Source of the DNA: Candidatus Firestoneibacteriota bacterium
GTDB lineage: Bacteria > Oederibacteriota > D2-FULL-39-29 > CAIOVX01
Length of the DNA stretch: 33,350 nucleotides
NCBI GenBank assembly: GCA_903915125.1
Contig: CAIWRR010000196.1
Location: 1 to 33,350 of the forward strand
Direction of reading: 5' to 3'
Below, piece after piece: positions 8,345 through 18,240 of this stretch; position 1 is the first letter of the stretch, and each line of letters opens with the position of its first letter. The notes below the pieces were generated by a model that was given only the letters and a program-made list of their open reading frames with translations, searched no databases and was not told where the DNA came from. The translations under genes were made by a program, and so were the position numbers.

Positions 8345-8917
8345 ATGCTGAAAAACATAGAAATTGAAATAGGTAATGCCGTGAAAGCGGTGAGCAGCGC
8401 CATGAAACTCAAGGAGCAGATAAACACCTCGGTAAACCTTATCGCGGGAAGGATTCTGCTCGGCGGAAAACTGGTGCTCTTCGGCAACGGAGGCTCCGCT
8501 GCGGACTCTCAGCATGTGGCAGCCGAATTCGTCGGCAGATTCAATATGGAACGCAGGGGGCTCCCGGCAATCTCGCTCACGGTTGACACCTCTATTTTGA
8601 CATCTATCGCGAATGATTACGGGTTTGATAAGGTTTTCTCCCGCCAGGTGGAAGCTCTGGTGAGCGAAAAGGATATAGTAATCGCCATCAGCACCAGCGG
8701 CAACTCGGTCAATGTTTTGAAGGGGATAGAAGAAGCGAAGAAGCGCGGGGCGAAAGTGATCGGCTTCACGGGGAAAAAAGGCGGCAAGATGGCAAAGGTT
8801 TGCGATGTCCTGCTCAAAGTTAACAGTGCCGAAACCTGGCATGTGCAGGAAACGCATATCGTCATACTTCATACCATCTGCAAGCTGACGGAAGGCATAC
8901 TCAATGAACAAAAATAG
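8345..8917 (+). CDS. gmhA: Sedoheptulose-7-phosphate isomerase (SIS domain)
   Basis: GKLVLFGNGGSAADSQHVAAEFVGRF...SLTVDTSILTSIANDYGFDKVFSRQVEAL...ISTSGNSVNVL. ORF track opens at 8243; internal start 8345 is preferred because a TATAAT lies at 8302-8307. Confidence 0.93.
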   Translation: MLKNIEIEIGNAVKAVSSAMKLKEQINTSVNLIAGRILLGGKLVLFGNGGSAADSQHVAAEFVGRFNMERRGLPAISLTVDTSILTSIANDYGFDKVFSRQVEALVSEKDIVIAISTSGNSVNVLKGIEEAKKRGAKVIGFTGKKGGKMAKVCDVLLKVNSAETWHVQETHIVILHTICKLTEGILNEQK

Positions 8918-9893
8918 GCTAAAGAAGATCCTTGACAATTTTTCGGGCAAGAGAGTGCTGGTCCTTGGGGACATAATACTTGACGAATATATCTTCGGGA
9001 AAGTTTCAAGGCTCTCTCCCGAAGCGCCGGTGCCGATAGTTGAGGTTGAATCCAGGGAGAGTATTCCCGGCGGTGCCGCGTATGTCTCCTCGCATATAGC
9101 AAACCTGGGCGGGAAAGCGCTGCTCTCGGGTGTTATCGGACGGGACGAGCACGGTAAAATACTGAAGAGAAACCTTGCCGGCAAGGGCGTCGAGCTCGCG
9201 GGCGTTGTCGAGGCAAAGGACCGGCAGACGATATTGAAGACCCGGATCATTGCCCAGAGACAGCAGATGGTAAGAATTGACAGCGAGAAAAAAGCGGCTG
9301 TCGACGCGGAAACGGCGCGCGCGATAATTTCTTTTGTTGAAAGCGTGATAGACAGCGTGGATTCCCTGATTATTTCCGATTACGGGAAGGGAGTTGTAAT
9401 TCCTTCGATTTTCAAGCAAGTAATCGGGATGGCCGGAAAGAGAAAGATTCCGGTGGCGGTGGACCCTAAACCGACCCACTGTCTTATGTATAAAGGGGTT
9501 ACGGTAATAACGCCGAATACAAAGGAAGCTTCAGAATCTGTCCATATTGAAATCAAAGACGAAGAGTCGCTGCTTAAGGCGGGGAAAGAATTGCTGGGGC
9601 GCGTGGGCTGTGAATCAGTCCTTATTACGAGAGGCGAGCACGGCATGTCTCTTTTCAGGCGCGGCAAAGTTCCCCTGCACATACCCACTTTCGCGCAGGA
9701 AGTGTTTGATGTTACAGGCGCCGGCGATACGGTGATAAGCGTTTTGGCTCTTTCGCTTGCGGCCGGAGCCAATCTTGCGGAAGCTTCTTATCTGGCCAAT
9801 GTGGCGGCAGGCGTGGTTGTGGGAAAACTCGGGGCGGCGTCGGTCAGCCTTGATGAAATTAAGAAAATGTTAAAGGCAAGCACTAAATCCTAA
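8904..9893 (+). CDS. rfaE1: D-glycero-beta-D-manno-heptose-7-phosphate kinase
   Basis: VLVLGDIILDEYIFGKVSRLSPEAPVPIVEVESRESIPGGAAYVSSHIANLGGKALLSGVIGRDEHG...DVTGAGDTVISV. Confidence 0.95.
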   Translation: MNKNRLKKILDNFSGKRVLVLGDIILDEYIFGKVSRLSPEAPVPIVEVESRESIPGGAAYVSSHIANLGGKALLSGVIGRDEHGKILKRNLAGKGVELAGVVEAKDRQTILKTRIIAQRQQMVRIDSEKKAAVDAETARAIISFVESVIDSVDSLIISDYGKGVVIPSIFKQVIGMAGKRKIPVAVDPKPTHCLMYKGVTVITPNTKEASESVHIEIKDEESLLKAGKELLGRVGCESVLITRGEHGMSLFRRGKVPLHIPTFAQEVFDVTGAGDTVISVLALSLAAGANLAEASYLANVAAGVVVGKLGAASVSLDEIKKMLKASTKS

Positions 9894-9978
9894 ATTCTAA
9901 AAAGAAGCAAGTGGCAAAACGTGTTTAGAGTTTGGTGTTTGATTCTTCTGTTTTTGTTTAGAATTTAGAGTTTAGAAT
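9883..9978. repeat. Inverted heptamer-period array (CTAAATN arm / TTTAGAR arm)
   Basis: Left CTAAATC CTAAATT CTAAAAA (9883-9903); middle TTTAGAG TTTGGTG TTTGATT (9924-9944); right TTTAGAA TTTAGAG TTTAGAA (9957-9977). 9883-9901 is the reverse complement of 9957-9975 with 2 mismatches. Confidence 0.85.
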
Positions 9979-10004
9979 TTGATTTTTGCCTTAAAGGTGC
10001 TTGA

Positions 10005-10484
10005 ATGAGGAACAAAAAAATAGTAAGCCTTAAGTCGCTGGTATCGGCCGTAAAGAAAGATAAGCGGGCCGGGAAAACAATTGTCTTCACCAACGGCTGT
10101 TTTGACATCCTGCACGTCGGGCATATAAGATACCTTAAATCCGCGAGGAAGCTCGGGGATAAGTTGGTTCTTGGCCTAAACAGCGACGCTTCGGTCAGGA
10201 AACTTAAGGGAAAGGACCGGCCGGTGGTTTCACAGTCGGAAAGGGCCGAGCTGCTTGCCGAGTTCCCGTTCATTGATTACATAGTTGTGTTCGGAGAAGC
10301 AACGCCGTACAGAGTCATAAAAGCGGTGCTTCCGGATGTGCTGACGAAAGGCGGGGACTGGCCGCCGGAAAAAATTATAGGAAGCGATGTGGTGCTGGCG
10401 CGCAAAGGGAAGGTTAAGTCGCTTCCCTATATCAAGGGCCGGTCTACCACCAACATAATAAAAAAACTGCTAAAGAGTCTTTGA
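10005..10484 (+). CDS. rfaE2: D-glycero-beta-D-manno-heptose 1-phosphate adenylyltransferase
   Basis: TIVFTNGCFDILHVGHIRYLKSARKLGDKLVLGLNSDASVRKLKGKDRPVVSQSERAELLAEFPFIDYIVVF; nucleotidyltransferase HxGH motif. Confidence 0.95.
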   Translation: MRNKKIVSLKSLVSAVKKDKRAGKTIVFTNGCFDILHVGHIRYLKSARKLGDKLVLGLNSDASVRKLKGKDRPVVSQSERAELLAEFPFIDYIVVFGEATPYRVIKAVLPDVLTKGGDWPPEKIIGSDVVLARKGKVKSLPYIKGRSTTNIIKKLLKSL

Positions 10485-10527
10485 CTCAGACTCAGGCGTT
10501 TAAACTGAAGGAGTTGACGGGCGCGAT

Positions 10528-13440
10528 ATGAATAAAGGAAAACTGTTTCTATTTCTGCTGGCCGCCGGATTTGTGCCTGCGTTCATACTTTTCTATTTTG
10601 CTTACCTGAATTCTACTCCGGCGAAAGACAGCAAGACTGCGGATATAGCGAAAGTGCTTATGAAGAGCGAGGAGCGGCTTGGTGCTGAGGAAGCTACCAA
10701 GAACGCCAGGTATATTACGGTTCTGCTGCGGAAGATAGAGAACGAGACGCGCGCCGTCCGCGACTCCGCCGAGTACATCTACGGCAATCCGGGGCGGTTT
10801 CCGGAACCCAATTACGGGAAATATTCCATAAACCCGCAGTTTGGTTTCTACTGGAATCCCAAGGACGACGGGGACTCGGTGCTCTTCGTTCCTTCTGCAA
10901 TACCGGTGACCTCAAAAAACAGGAAGGAGTTCACGGTCAGCGAGCACCTTGATGTTGTTATGAAGAGAGCGAGAAAGAACTGTTTTGAAATACAGCAGAT
11001 CTATTTGATGACGGGCGAATCTCTCAGGGAATACCCGTGGGCCAATCTGGACGACCTGGCAAAAGCAAAACTCTTCAAGCAGAACTCCGACTTCAAGAAT
11101 GACAAGAACTCCGCCTACAATCTCTTAAGCCCGAAGTACAATCAGAAGAAATTGGAGTCCTGGAGCTCGCCTTATTGGAGCCCGGCAGCAAGGTCCTGGG
11201 CGCTGACTTTCTATGTGCCTGTATACGCCAAGGGAGTCTATAAAGGAGTCATCGGTTCGGAAGTATCCCTAAACGTGCTTTTCGAGAGCATACTCTACAA
11301 AAAGTTCAAGTATGCCAACGCTTTCCCGGTTTTTATGAGCCTCGACGGAAAACTTCTTGCGACCTCTCCATTCGGCTACAAGGTGTTTAAATGCGTGCCC
11401 GAGGAAAAAAACGAGAGAAAACTGGATCTTTCTATGCTCTCCTCCGGAACCCTGGCCGGACTTGTCAAGTCTACTTATCTTTCCAAAGAAGCCGGTCTAT
11501 CCAAGGTTGATATTGAGAGCGTGCCCTACAGGGCCTTCACTTTTCCCGTGGAGACTGCGAACATATCTTTCTGTCTTTTTGTGAACTCGGCTGAGTTTGA
11601 AAGCCAGGCGGTGGGGAATATTGCGCTTGATTCTCCCGGAGACTCGAAGCAGGCGTCCTGGGTCAAGCCGGCCATATTTACGGCGTGTGTAATCGCCGCG
11701 CTCTCGCTGATTCTGCTTATGTTAACGCCTGAGAGAAAACAGGAACCTCGTGTTCCAGGCTGTGACAATGCCCCGGTTTTCAACAAGGACCGCAAGGACC
11801 TCATGGATAAGATTTCCTCGCTTGAGAACACGAATGCCAACCTCCAGAGCACGCTTCGGAAACTGCAGGCGGAGATGGACTCCAACAGGAAGCGCCCCGT
11901 ATCATTCTCGGCGAGCGCCCTGACCAGGGAAGAGGCGGAGAAAGATTACATAACCTACGCGGCAAAACTGGAACAGGAACGGGAAGCGAGGGCTGAGGCG
12001 GAATCCAGGCTTAAAGTCGCTCTGGATGAAAGCTGGCTGCTCGCGGAAAAGATGCGCAACCTTGAAGAGAAGCGCGGAGAACTGGAAAGAACTCTTACCT
12101 CAAGAATGAATTTTGAAAAGCAGGGCATGCTCTCCAAGGTCAAAGACATAGAGGATGCGAAACTCAAGTTGGCGGAAGATGCCCGGGCAGCTTCCCGCGA
12201 GAAAGCTCAGCTGCTCAATAAGATAGCAACGCTCGAGAACGAGGCAAAGGATATTACGTTCAAACTTATGGACAGGTTCGAGTCTGAAAAATCAAAACTC
12301 AAGCTTGAAATCCTTGAACTGAGCCGCAAAGCAGCCCAGCGTCCCGGGCCTGATGTTAATCTTGACGAGCTTTACAGGCTCCGTGAAGAAAAAAGGGACC
12401 TTTCCTACAGGCTGAACGTGCTTGAAGAAACCTCAAAAATAACGAGCAAGGAAAAGGAATATTTCAGCAATACAATTAACGCTCTCGAGTCGAAGAATAG
12501 GGAGCTCTCGAGAACCGCGGATGAGCTCAGGCTCAGGATCTCTCAGCAGGATCCCGGATTATCGGGCTCTGAAAGTGAAAAGCGGCTGCTTCGGGACAAG
12601 GCGCGCGCGCTGGAAGAAGCGAATCTTTCTCTCAAGAAAGCGCTCACCGAACTGCAGGGCCGAGTGAAACAGGGGCTCGCCTCTTCATCGGAAATAGAGT
12701 TTTCGAAACACGCCCAGGAAGAGAAAATTCGCGCTCTGGAAGCCAAAGCGGAAGAGGCCCGCTCGCTTTCTATAACTAATACTTCGCTCAGAAAATCGCT
12801 CTTTGAACTCCAGGATGTGATAAGGCAGGACCGCGCCTCGGCCGCCGGATCGGCAGAAGATAGGAAAGCGGCGGAAAAAGCCTCTGCCGAAGCGGCAATC
12901 CTACGCGAAAAGCTGGTTTCCTCGGAGAAAGAGAAAGCTGAGCTGCAATCACTTGTAGCGTCGCTGAACAGGGACCTGCAGCACGCGATGCAGAAGAATA
13001 TAGCCCCGGAAACCTCGGCCCGCGGGTTGAGTGGCGATCCGGCGCAGATCAATAAGCCGCTTGAGGGATCCGCGAAGAAAATTGTTGCGGCCGGGGCCAA
13101 AGAGAACAGCATTCTGATCGTGGATGATGCGGGCAGCGTAATCAAGGCGTTCGGTGACATGCTCTACGGAATGGGGTTCACGCTCTATATCGCGAGAACC
13201 GGCAAGTCCGCGGCGCAGAAACTCGCGCTTGGGACCTATAACTATGTCTTGCTCGGCGGAGTCCTGCCGGATATAGACCCGCGCGAACTTTATAATAATC
13301 TTATCAGGGCTGACAAAGGTTTGGAAAACCGCCTGATATTTTGCGGGCTGGGCAGCGCCGCAGACGATCCTTTTTTCAAAGGCAAGAAAATTATCAAGGC
13401 TTCGGCCGGAAAAGAAGAAATATCTTCACTGTTATCATAA
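10528..13440 (+). CDS. Membrane protein: extracytoplasmic Cache-like domain, TM, long coiled coil, C-terminal degenerate receiver domain
   Basis: N-terminal TM (LFLFLLAAGFVPAFILFYFAY); Cache-like region (VYAKGVYKGVIGSEVSLNVLF); second TM (AIFTACVIAALSLILLML); roughly 450 aa of heptad-rich Glu/Lys/Leu; C-terminus NSILIVDDAGSVIKAFGDMLYGMGFTLYIARTG...YNYVLLGGVLPDIDP. Confidence 0.75.
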   Translation: MNKGKLFLFLLAAGFVPAFILFYFAYLNSTPAKDSKTADIAKVLMKSEERLGAEEATKNARYITVLLRKIENETRAVRDSAEYIYGNPGRFPEPNYGKYSINPQFGFYWNPKDDGDSVLFVPSAIPVTSKNRKEFTVSEHLDVVMKRARKNCFEIQQIYLMTGESLREYPWANLDDLAKAKLFKQNSDFKNDKNSAYNLLSPKYNQKKLESWSSPYWSPAARSWALTFYVPVYAKGVYKGVIGSEVSLNVLFESILYKKFKYANAFPVFMSLDGKLLATSPFGYKVFKCVPEEKNERKLDLSMLSSGTLAGLVKSTYLSKEAGLSKVDIESVPYRAFTFPVETANISFCLFVNSAEFESQAVGNIALDSPGDSKQASWVKPAIFTACVIAALSLILLMLTPERKQEPRVPGCDNAPVFNKDRKDLMDKISSLENTNANLQSTLRKLQAEMDSNRKRPVSFSASALTREEAEKDYITYAAKLEQEREARAEAESRLKVALDESWLLAEKMRNLEEKRGELERTLTSRMNFEKQGMLSKVKDIEDAKLKLAEDARAASREKAQLLNKIATLENEAKDITFKLMDRFESEKSKLKLEILELSRKAAQRPGPDVNLDELYRLREEKRDLSYRLNVLEETSKITSKEKEYFSNTINALESKNRELSRTADELRLRISQQDPGLSGSESEKRLLRDKARALEEANLSLKKALTELQGRVKQGLASSSEIEFSKHAQEEKIRALEAKAEEARSLSITNTSLRKSLFELQDVIRQDRASAAGSAEDRKAAEKASAEAAILREKLVSSEKEKAELQSLVASLNRDLQHAMQKNIAPETSARGLSGDPAQINKPLEGSAKKIVAAGAKENSILIVDDAGSVIKAFGDMLYGMGFTLYIARTGKSAAQKLALGTYNYVLLGGVLPDIDPRELYNNLIRADKGLENRLIFCGLGSAADDPFFKGKKIIKASAGKEEISSLLS

Positions 13441-13455
13441 CAGAAGGAAGTTACT

Positions 13456-13779
13456 ATGCCTATCTACGAGTACCGCTGCAGGAAATGTTCTCATGAATTT
13501 GAAGAGCTCCAGAGCAGTAACGTTAAAACAATGAAGTGCCCGAAGTGCGGGGGAACTGCAGGCAAAAAAATGAGCGCCGCCGGATTTGTCTTCAAAGGTT
13601 CCGGGTTCTACGTTAATGACTACAAGAATAAATCCTCGGAGAGTTCTTCCGTGCCCAAAACAGGCGGCAAAGACGGGACGGTAGAAGCCGCGAAACCGGC
13701 AGAGAACAAAACAGAAAAGAAAACCGGGAGTAAGCCGGCTTTGAAATCCAAGAAAGATTCTGCTGCAAAGAAGCAATGA
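13456..13779 (+). CDS. FmdB-family zinc ribbon protein
   Basis: MPIYEYRCRKCSHEFEELQSS...MKCPKCGG; two CxxC pairs, Lys-rich tail. Confidence 0.9.
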   Translation: MPIYEYRCRKCSHEFEELQSSNVKTMKCPKCGGTAGKKMSAAGFVFKGSGFYVNDYKNKSSESSSVPKTGGKDGTVEAAKPAENKTEKKTGSKPALKSKKDSAAKKQ

Positions 13780-13821
13780 ACGGCAAAGCCCGTCAATTTG
13801 AATGGCCTTAAGAGGGTGAAA

Positions 13822-16302
13822 ATGAGTTTAGACAGTAAATGGCAGAAATACTGGGAAGAGACCGGGCTTTTTAATGCCGAAGATCTTTCGGCGGCGCAAA
13901 AGTATTACGTGCTGATGATGTTCCCGTATCCCTCGGGCAGCAAGCTGCACATGGGGCACTGCAAAAATTATGTCATCGGCGATGTCATCGCGCGCTACAA
14001 GAAAATGCAGGGCTTCAATGTCATGCACCCGATGGGTTGGGATGCTTTCGGGCTTCCCGCGGAGAACGCGGCCATAAAATTCAACGTTCATCCCGCCGAT
14101 TGGACAAAAAACAACATTGAGGTGATGACGCAGCAGCTAAAGAATATCGGAATCTGCTATGACTGGTCCCGCGAGGTCACCACCTGCGAGCCGGACTATT
14201 ACCGCTGGACCCAGTGGCTCTTTCTGAAATTTCTTGAAAAAGGCCTCGCGTATAAGAAGAAAAAAGAGGCCAACTGGTGCCCCAAATGCATGACTGTCAC
14301 GGCCAATGAAGAGGTGATTGACGGCGCCTGCTGGCGATGCAAGACCCCGGTTACCAAAAAAGAGCTGGACCAGTGGTTCTTCAAGATAACCGACTACGCC
14401 GACCGGCTGCTCGAAGATTTGAAGGGCCTTCCCGGCTGGCCGGACAAAGTAAAGACAATGCAGGAGAACTGGATTGGCAAGTCCTTCGGCGTGGAGATAA
14501 AGTTTAAGGTAAAAGAAACCGGAGACGAACTTCCGGTTTACACCACCAGGATAGACACCATCTTCGGGGTTACCTATCTCGTAATCGCGCCGGAGCACCC
14601 GCTGGTAAAGAAACTTGTCAAGGGCACGGAGTACGAGGCGAAGGTTAACGCTTTCTCCGAAAAGCTCAAAATGACGCCGGAGATGGAAAGAACCTCCGAC
14701 GCTTCGAAGAAAGAAGGTTTCTTTATCGGCATGCACGCGGTAAACCCTGTGAACGGCGAAGCGGTCCCGATCTTCGTCGCGAATTATGTCCTGCTGGAGT
14801 ACGGAACCGGGGCCGTTATGGCGGTTCCGGCGCACGACCAGAGGGATTTCCTTTTCGCCAAAGAGTACGGTCTGCCGGTAAGGGTGGTTATAAGCCCTGC
14901 AGGCAAAAAGCTTGACCCGGCTGCAATGACGGAAGCTTTTGTTGCCGGCGGCGTCCAGGTAAATTCGGCGCAATTTGACGGCCTTCCGAGCGCGAAAGGC
15001 ATTGAGGCAATCGCGGACTGGATAGCCCGCGAAGGTTTCGGGACCAAGACCGTGAAATTCAAGCTGCGCGACTGGCTTATCTCGCGCCAGCGCTACTGGG
15101 GCGCCCCGATACCCGTAATATATTGCGATAAATGCGGGATAGTCCCGGTGCCGGAGAAAGACCTTCCCGTAAAACTTCCGCATACCGTAAATTTCAAGCC
15201 GACAGGCGCGGCCTCGCCGCTGGCAGCGGTAAAAGATTTCGTGGAAACAACCTGTCCGAAATGCGGCGGCCCGGCGAGAAGGGAAACGGATACGATGAAC
15301 ACCTTTATCTGTTCCTCGTGGTACTTCCTGCGTTACTCGGACGCGAAAAATGATAAAGAGGTTTTCTCAAAAGCAAAAGCAAACTACTGGCTGCCGGTAG
15401 ACCAGTATGTCGGCGGGGTCGAACACGCGATTCTGCACCTGCTCTACGCCAGGTTTTTCACTAAAGTGCTTTTTGACCTCGGCTATGTCGGGTTCAGCGA
15501 GCCCTTTACCAATCTATTCACCCAGGGCATGGTGCTGAAAGACGGCGCCGTTATGTCAAAATCAAAAGGCAATGTTGTTCTCGCCGATCCGCTCATAGAA
15601 AAATACGGAGCGGACACGGTGCGCGGGCTTATACTGTTTGCGGCGCCCCCTGAGAAGGAACTCGAGTGGAGCGACCAGGGGATAGAGGGGATTCACAGAT
15701 TCCTCGGCCGGGTCCAGAGGTTTCTTGATCCGAGGATGGAGCTTCTAAAGAACGCCGCCGGGAAAATAGAAGGGGGTAAACTTGAAAAAGAAGCGCGCGA
15801 TCTTTATACCGCTCTTAACAAGACGGTGAAGAAAGTCAGGGATGACATTGAGAACAGTTTCCACTTCAACACGGCCATAGCGGCGCTCATGGAATTCGTC
15901 AACTACCTCTACACGCTCAAGGAACCGGCCGGGGGGAAGGCGAAGCAGGACTTCGACGCGGTCCTGGGCCTTGTTATGAAGGACATACTTCTCTGCCTGG
16001 CCCCATTTATGCCGCACAACGCGGAAGAATACTGGGAAAAAGCAGGCGGCAAAGGGAGTATTTTCCTGCAGAAGTTCCCCGTCCATGATCCGGATTTCAT
16101 TACGGACGACAACACGGTAATAGTCCTGCAGGTGAACGGCAAAGTAAAGAGCAAGATAACCGTTCCCGCCGGACTGGCTGACGCAGCTGTGAGGGAACTT
16201 GCCCTGAAGGATTCTAAAATAATTGAAGCTCTGGCCGGAAAAGCGCCGAAAAATGTGATAGTCGTGAAAAATAAACTGGTTAACATTGTTGCCGGCTCCT
16301 AA
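13822..16302 (+). CDS. leuS: Leucyl-tRNA synthetase
   Basis: [20 protein letters not shown] motif in [30 protein letters not shown]; editing-domain sequence present. ORF track opens at 13798. Confidence 0.98.
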   Translation: MSLDSKWQKYWEETGLFNAEDLSAAQKYYVLMMFPYPSGSKLHMGHCKNYVIGDVIARYKKMQGFNVMHPMGWDAFGLPAENAAIKFNVHPADWTKNNIEVMTQQLKNIGICYDWSREVTTCEPDYYRWTQWLFLKFLEKGLAYKKKKEANWCPKCMTVTANEEVIDGACWRCKTPVTKKELDQWFFKITDYADRLLEDLKGLPGWPDKVKTMQENWIGKSFGVEIKFKVKETGDELPVYTTRIDTIFGVTYLVIAPEHPLVKKLVKGTEYEAKVNAFSEKLKMTPEMERTSDASKKEGFFIGMHAVNPVNGEAVPIFVANYVLLEYGTGAVMAVPAHDQRDFLFAKEYGLPVRVVISPAGKKLDPAAMTEAFVAGGVQVNSAQFDGLPSAKGIEAIADWIAREGFGTKTVKFKLRDWLISRQRYWGAPIPVIYCDKCGIVPVPEKDLPVKLPHTVNFKPTGAASPLAAVKDFVETTCPKCGGPARRETDTMNTFICSSWYFLRYSDAKNDKEVFSKAKANYWLPVDQYVGGVEHAILHLLYARFFTKVLFDLGYVGFSEPFTNLFTQGMVLKDGAVMSKSKGNVVLADPLIEKYGADTVRGLILFAAPPEKELEWSDQGIEGIHRFLGRVQRFLDPRMELLKNAAGKIEGGKLEKEARDLYTALNKTVKKVRDDIENSFHFNTAIAALMEFVNYLYTLKEPAGGKAKQDFDAVLGLVMKDILLCLAPFMPHNAEEYWEKAGGKGSIFLQKFPVHDPDFITDDNTVIVLQVNGKVKSKITVPAGLADAAVRELALKDSKIIEALAGKAPKNVIVVKNKLVNIVAGS

Positions 16303-16333
16303 ATATAGCGCCAAAACTTATGACGGAGGAATT

Positions 16334-16864
16334 ATGAAAAAACTTGCAATAATAGCGGTTCTTGCCTCGGTGCTTTGCGGCTGCGTTTCAATGAAGCCCG
16401 TTATTTCGGAACAGGTCAAGAAAATTTACATACCCACTTTTACGAACAAGACCACGCAATATGATCTTGAAACAGGTTTTACCAAAGCAGTCATACAGCA
16501 GTTCATGGTGGACGGCAGGCTGCAGGTGGTATCCAGAGATAAGGCAGATGTTCTTCTTGAAGGCACCATCAGGCAATACCTTCTGCAGCCGATGCTTTAT
16601 GACGTTAACAACGTCATTGTCCAGTATAAACTCAAGATCGTGCTGGATTTAAAATTTACCGACCTTGCTACCGGCAAAATCAGCTGGGAGCAAAAGGAAC
16701 TCGGAGGCATAACCGGCGGAACTACCACGTATAATGTTTCCGGGAGCAACGCGAACATTGCCACAACTCATATAGAGACCGAAAACGAAGCCAGGCAGAG
16801 GATCTACAACAACATGGCGGTAGCCTGCCTGAACAGGGTTATATATGGCTGGGAAAACTATTAA
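16334..16864 (+). CDS. lptE: LPS-assembly lipoprotein LptE-like
   Basis: Lipobox LASVLCGC; KIYIPTFTNKTTQYDLETGFTKAVIQQFMVDGRLQVVSRDKADVLLEGTI; position between leuS and holA as in many Gram-negatives. Confidence 0.82.
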   Translation: MKKLAIIAVLASVLCGCVSMKPVISEQVKKIYIPTFTNKTTQYDLETGFTKAVIQQFMVDGRLQVVSRDKADVLLEGTIRQYLLQPMLYDVNNVIVQYKLKIVLDLKFTDLATGKISWEQKELGGITGGTTTYNVSGSNANIATTHIETENEARQRIYNNMAVACLNRVIYGWENY

Positions 16865-17870
16865 AAACAAATCCGTGTATTTCATAGCCGGCGACGACAG
16901 CTTTTCGAAAGAAAAAAGAGCCGCGGAAATCATAGACGGAATCCTCCCCGACAAGAGCGCGAGAGACCTTAACTTTGAAGCTATTAACTGCGCGGATCTG
17001 ACGGCTGATTATTTCTTAAACCTTGACGAAAAACTGAAGACCGCTCCGTTTCTCGCGGACAAAAGAGTCCTCGTTCTGAAGAATTTTGAGGAACTCTACA
17101 TCGAGAACAGCAACAGGCTTACCGCGTACCTGCAAGAGGTTTATAAAAACCCCGCCAAGTATGACGCCTGTCTCATTCTCGTCACCAAGGACACTGTCAC
17201 CGGCGGAAGAGACCTGAGCAAGAAGCAGTACTCGGAGTTTAGCAGGTTCTGCGAGATAATCCTGTGTTTTAATCCATCGGACGAAGCCAGCCTGAAAGCG
17301 AGGCTCGTAGCCCGGCTGGAAGCCTTCGGAAAGACTATTTCTGACGAAGCGGCCGCCGTTGTCATGGATCGCGCTAACGGCGAGGTAAGGGAGCTTGAGT
17401 CGGAAGCAGAGAAACTTATAACTTTTGCGGGGAAAAAACAGAGGATAGAAATTCAGGATGTTAAATACCTGGTAAGCGACACTGATGTAAATGAATTTTG
17501 GGACCTCTCAACGGCCATCATTTCAAAAAACTTCTCTGCCGCCATGAAGATATTTTATAATATTTTCGACCATAACCGGCCGGAGACCGCCTGCCTGGTT
17601 GTCATGGGGGCGCTAAATCACAATTACCTTAATCTCTGGAATATAAGAAGACTGGAAAAAACAGGCATGAGCAGAGACGCTGCGTGCGGGAAGCTTGGAC
17701 TGAATCCTTTTGTCGGGAAACGGATATGCGAAGACGGAAAGAACCTGACTGAAAACGACATAAAAAAGGCCTTCACGATGCTCGCGAAGGCCGATATTTC
17801 TTATAAAACAGGCAGGATGCCTGCGCAGCCTGCCATCGAACGTATCATTTATAATCTTACTGCTTTTTAG
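16845..17870 (+). CDS. holA: DNA polymerase III delta subunit
   Basis: VYFIAGDDSFSKEKRAAEII...LKTAPFLADKRVLVLKNFEEL...; HolA family layout and leuS-lptE-holA synteny. Confidence 0.88.
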   Translation: MAGKTIKNKSVYFIAGDDSFSKEKRAAEIIDGILPDKSARDLNFEAINCADLTADYFLNLDEKLKTAPFLADKRVLVLKNFEELYIENSNRLTAYLQEVYKNPAKYDACLILVTKDTVTGGRDLSKKQYSEFSRFCEIILCFNPSDEASLKARLVARLEAFGKTISDEAAAVVMDRANGEVRELESEAEKLITFAGKKQRIEIQDVKYLVSDTDVNEFWDLSTAIISKNFSAAMKIFYNIFDHNRPETACLVVMGALNHNYLNLWNIRRLEKTGMSRDAACGKLGLNPFVGKRICEDGKNLTENDIKKAFTMLAKADISYKTGRMPAQPAIERIIYNLTAF

Positions 17871-18120
17871 AGAGAGAGTTTACGTGTTTCTGGAGTTTTG
17901 AAATCATCCTGCTCGCTTTATTCTTGTGAAGCACGTTCTTTAAAGCGCATCTCTGTATCTCCGGAAGGAAAGTGTCGAGAAGCTTTTTGGCTTCATCTTC
18001 TTTCTTTGAGGAAAGAATTTTCTTATTGAGGGTTTTCAAACGGGTCTTGAATGAGACCATCCTCAAGTGTTTTTTCTTTGTTTTTCTTGCTTCTTTTGTG
18101 GCTGATTTTGTTACCGGCAA
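17857..18120 (-). CDS. rpsT: 30S ribosomal protein S20, TTG start
   Basis: PVTKSATKEARKTKKKHLRMVSFKTRLKTLNKKI...ALKNVLHKNKASRMISKLQKHVNSL; AGGAGG Shine-Dalgarno upstream of TTG at 18120-18118. Confidence 0.93.
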   Translation of the reverse strand: MPVTKSATKEARKTKKKHLRMVSFKTRLKTLNKKILSSKKEDEAKKLLDTFLPEIQRCALKNVLHKNKASRMISKLQKHVNSLSKKQ

Positions 18121-18155
18121 AATACACCTCCTGAGATTTTAAAAACAGCGGATGT

Positions 18156-18184
18156 AGTATATCAAAAGAGCCGGTCAAAGTCAA
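18156..18184 (-). promoter_or_regulatory. rpsT promoter (TTGACT-17-TATACT)
   Basis: Minus strand: TTGACT at 18184..18179, 17-nt spacer, TATACT at 18161..18156. Confidence 0.7.
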
Positions 18185-18240
18185 GAAAGCAGCCTTTAAT
18201 CCCGCGGCAATGCCGCTATTTCGGGTTATTTAAGGGGAAA

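Noticed and set aside
10482-10497. TGACTCAGACTCAGG after rfaE2 as another 3'-end word array
   Set aside because: Only two copies of a 6-mer; not enough register to separate from chance.
13828-16314. Long minus-strand ORFs including 348 aa
   Set aside because: Antisense to leuS, whose coding strand is unambiguous.
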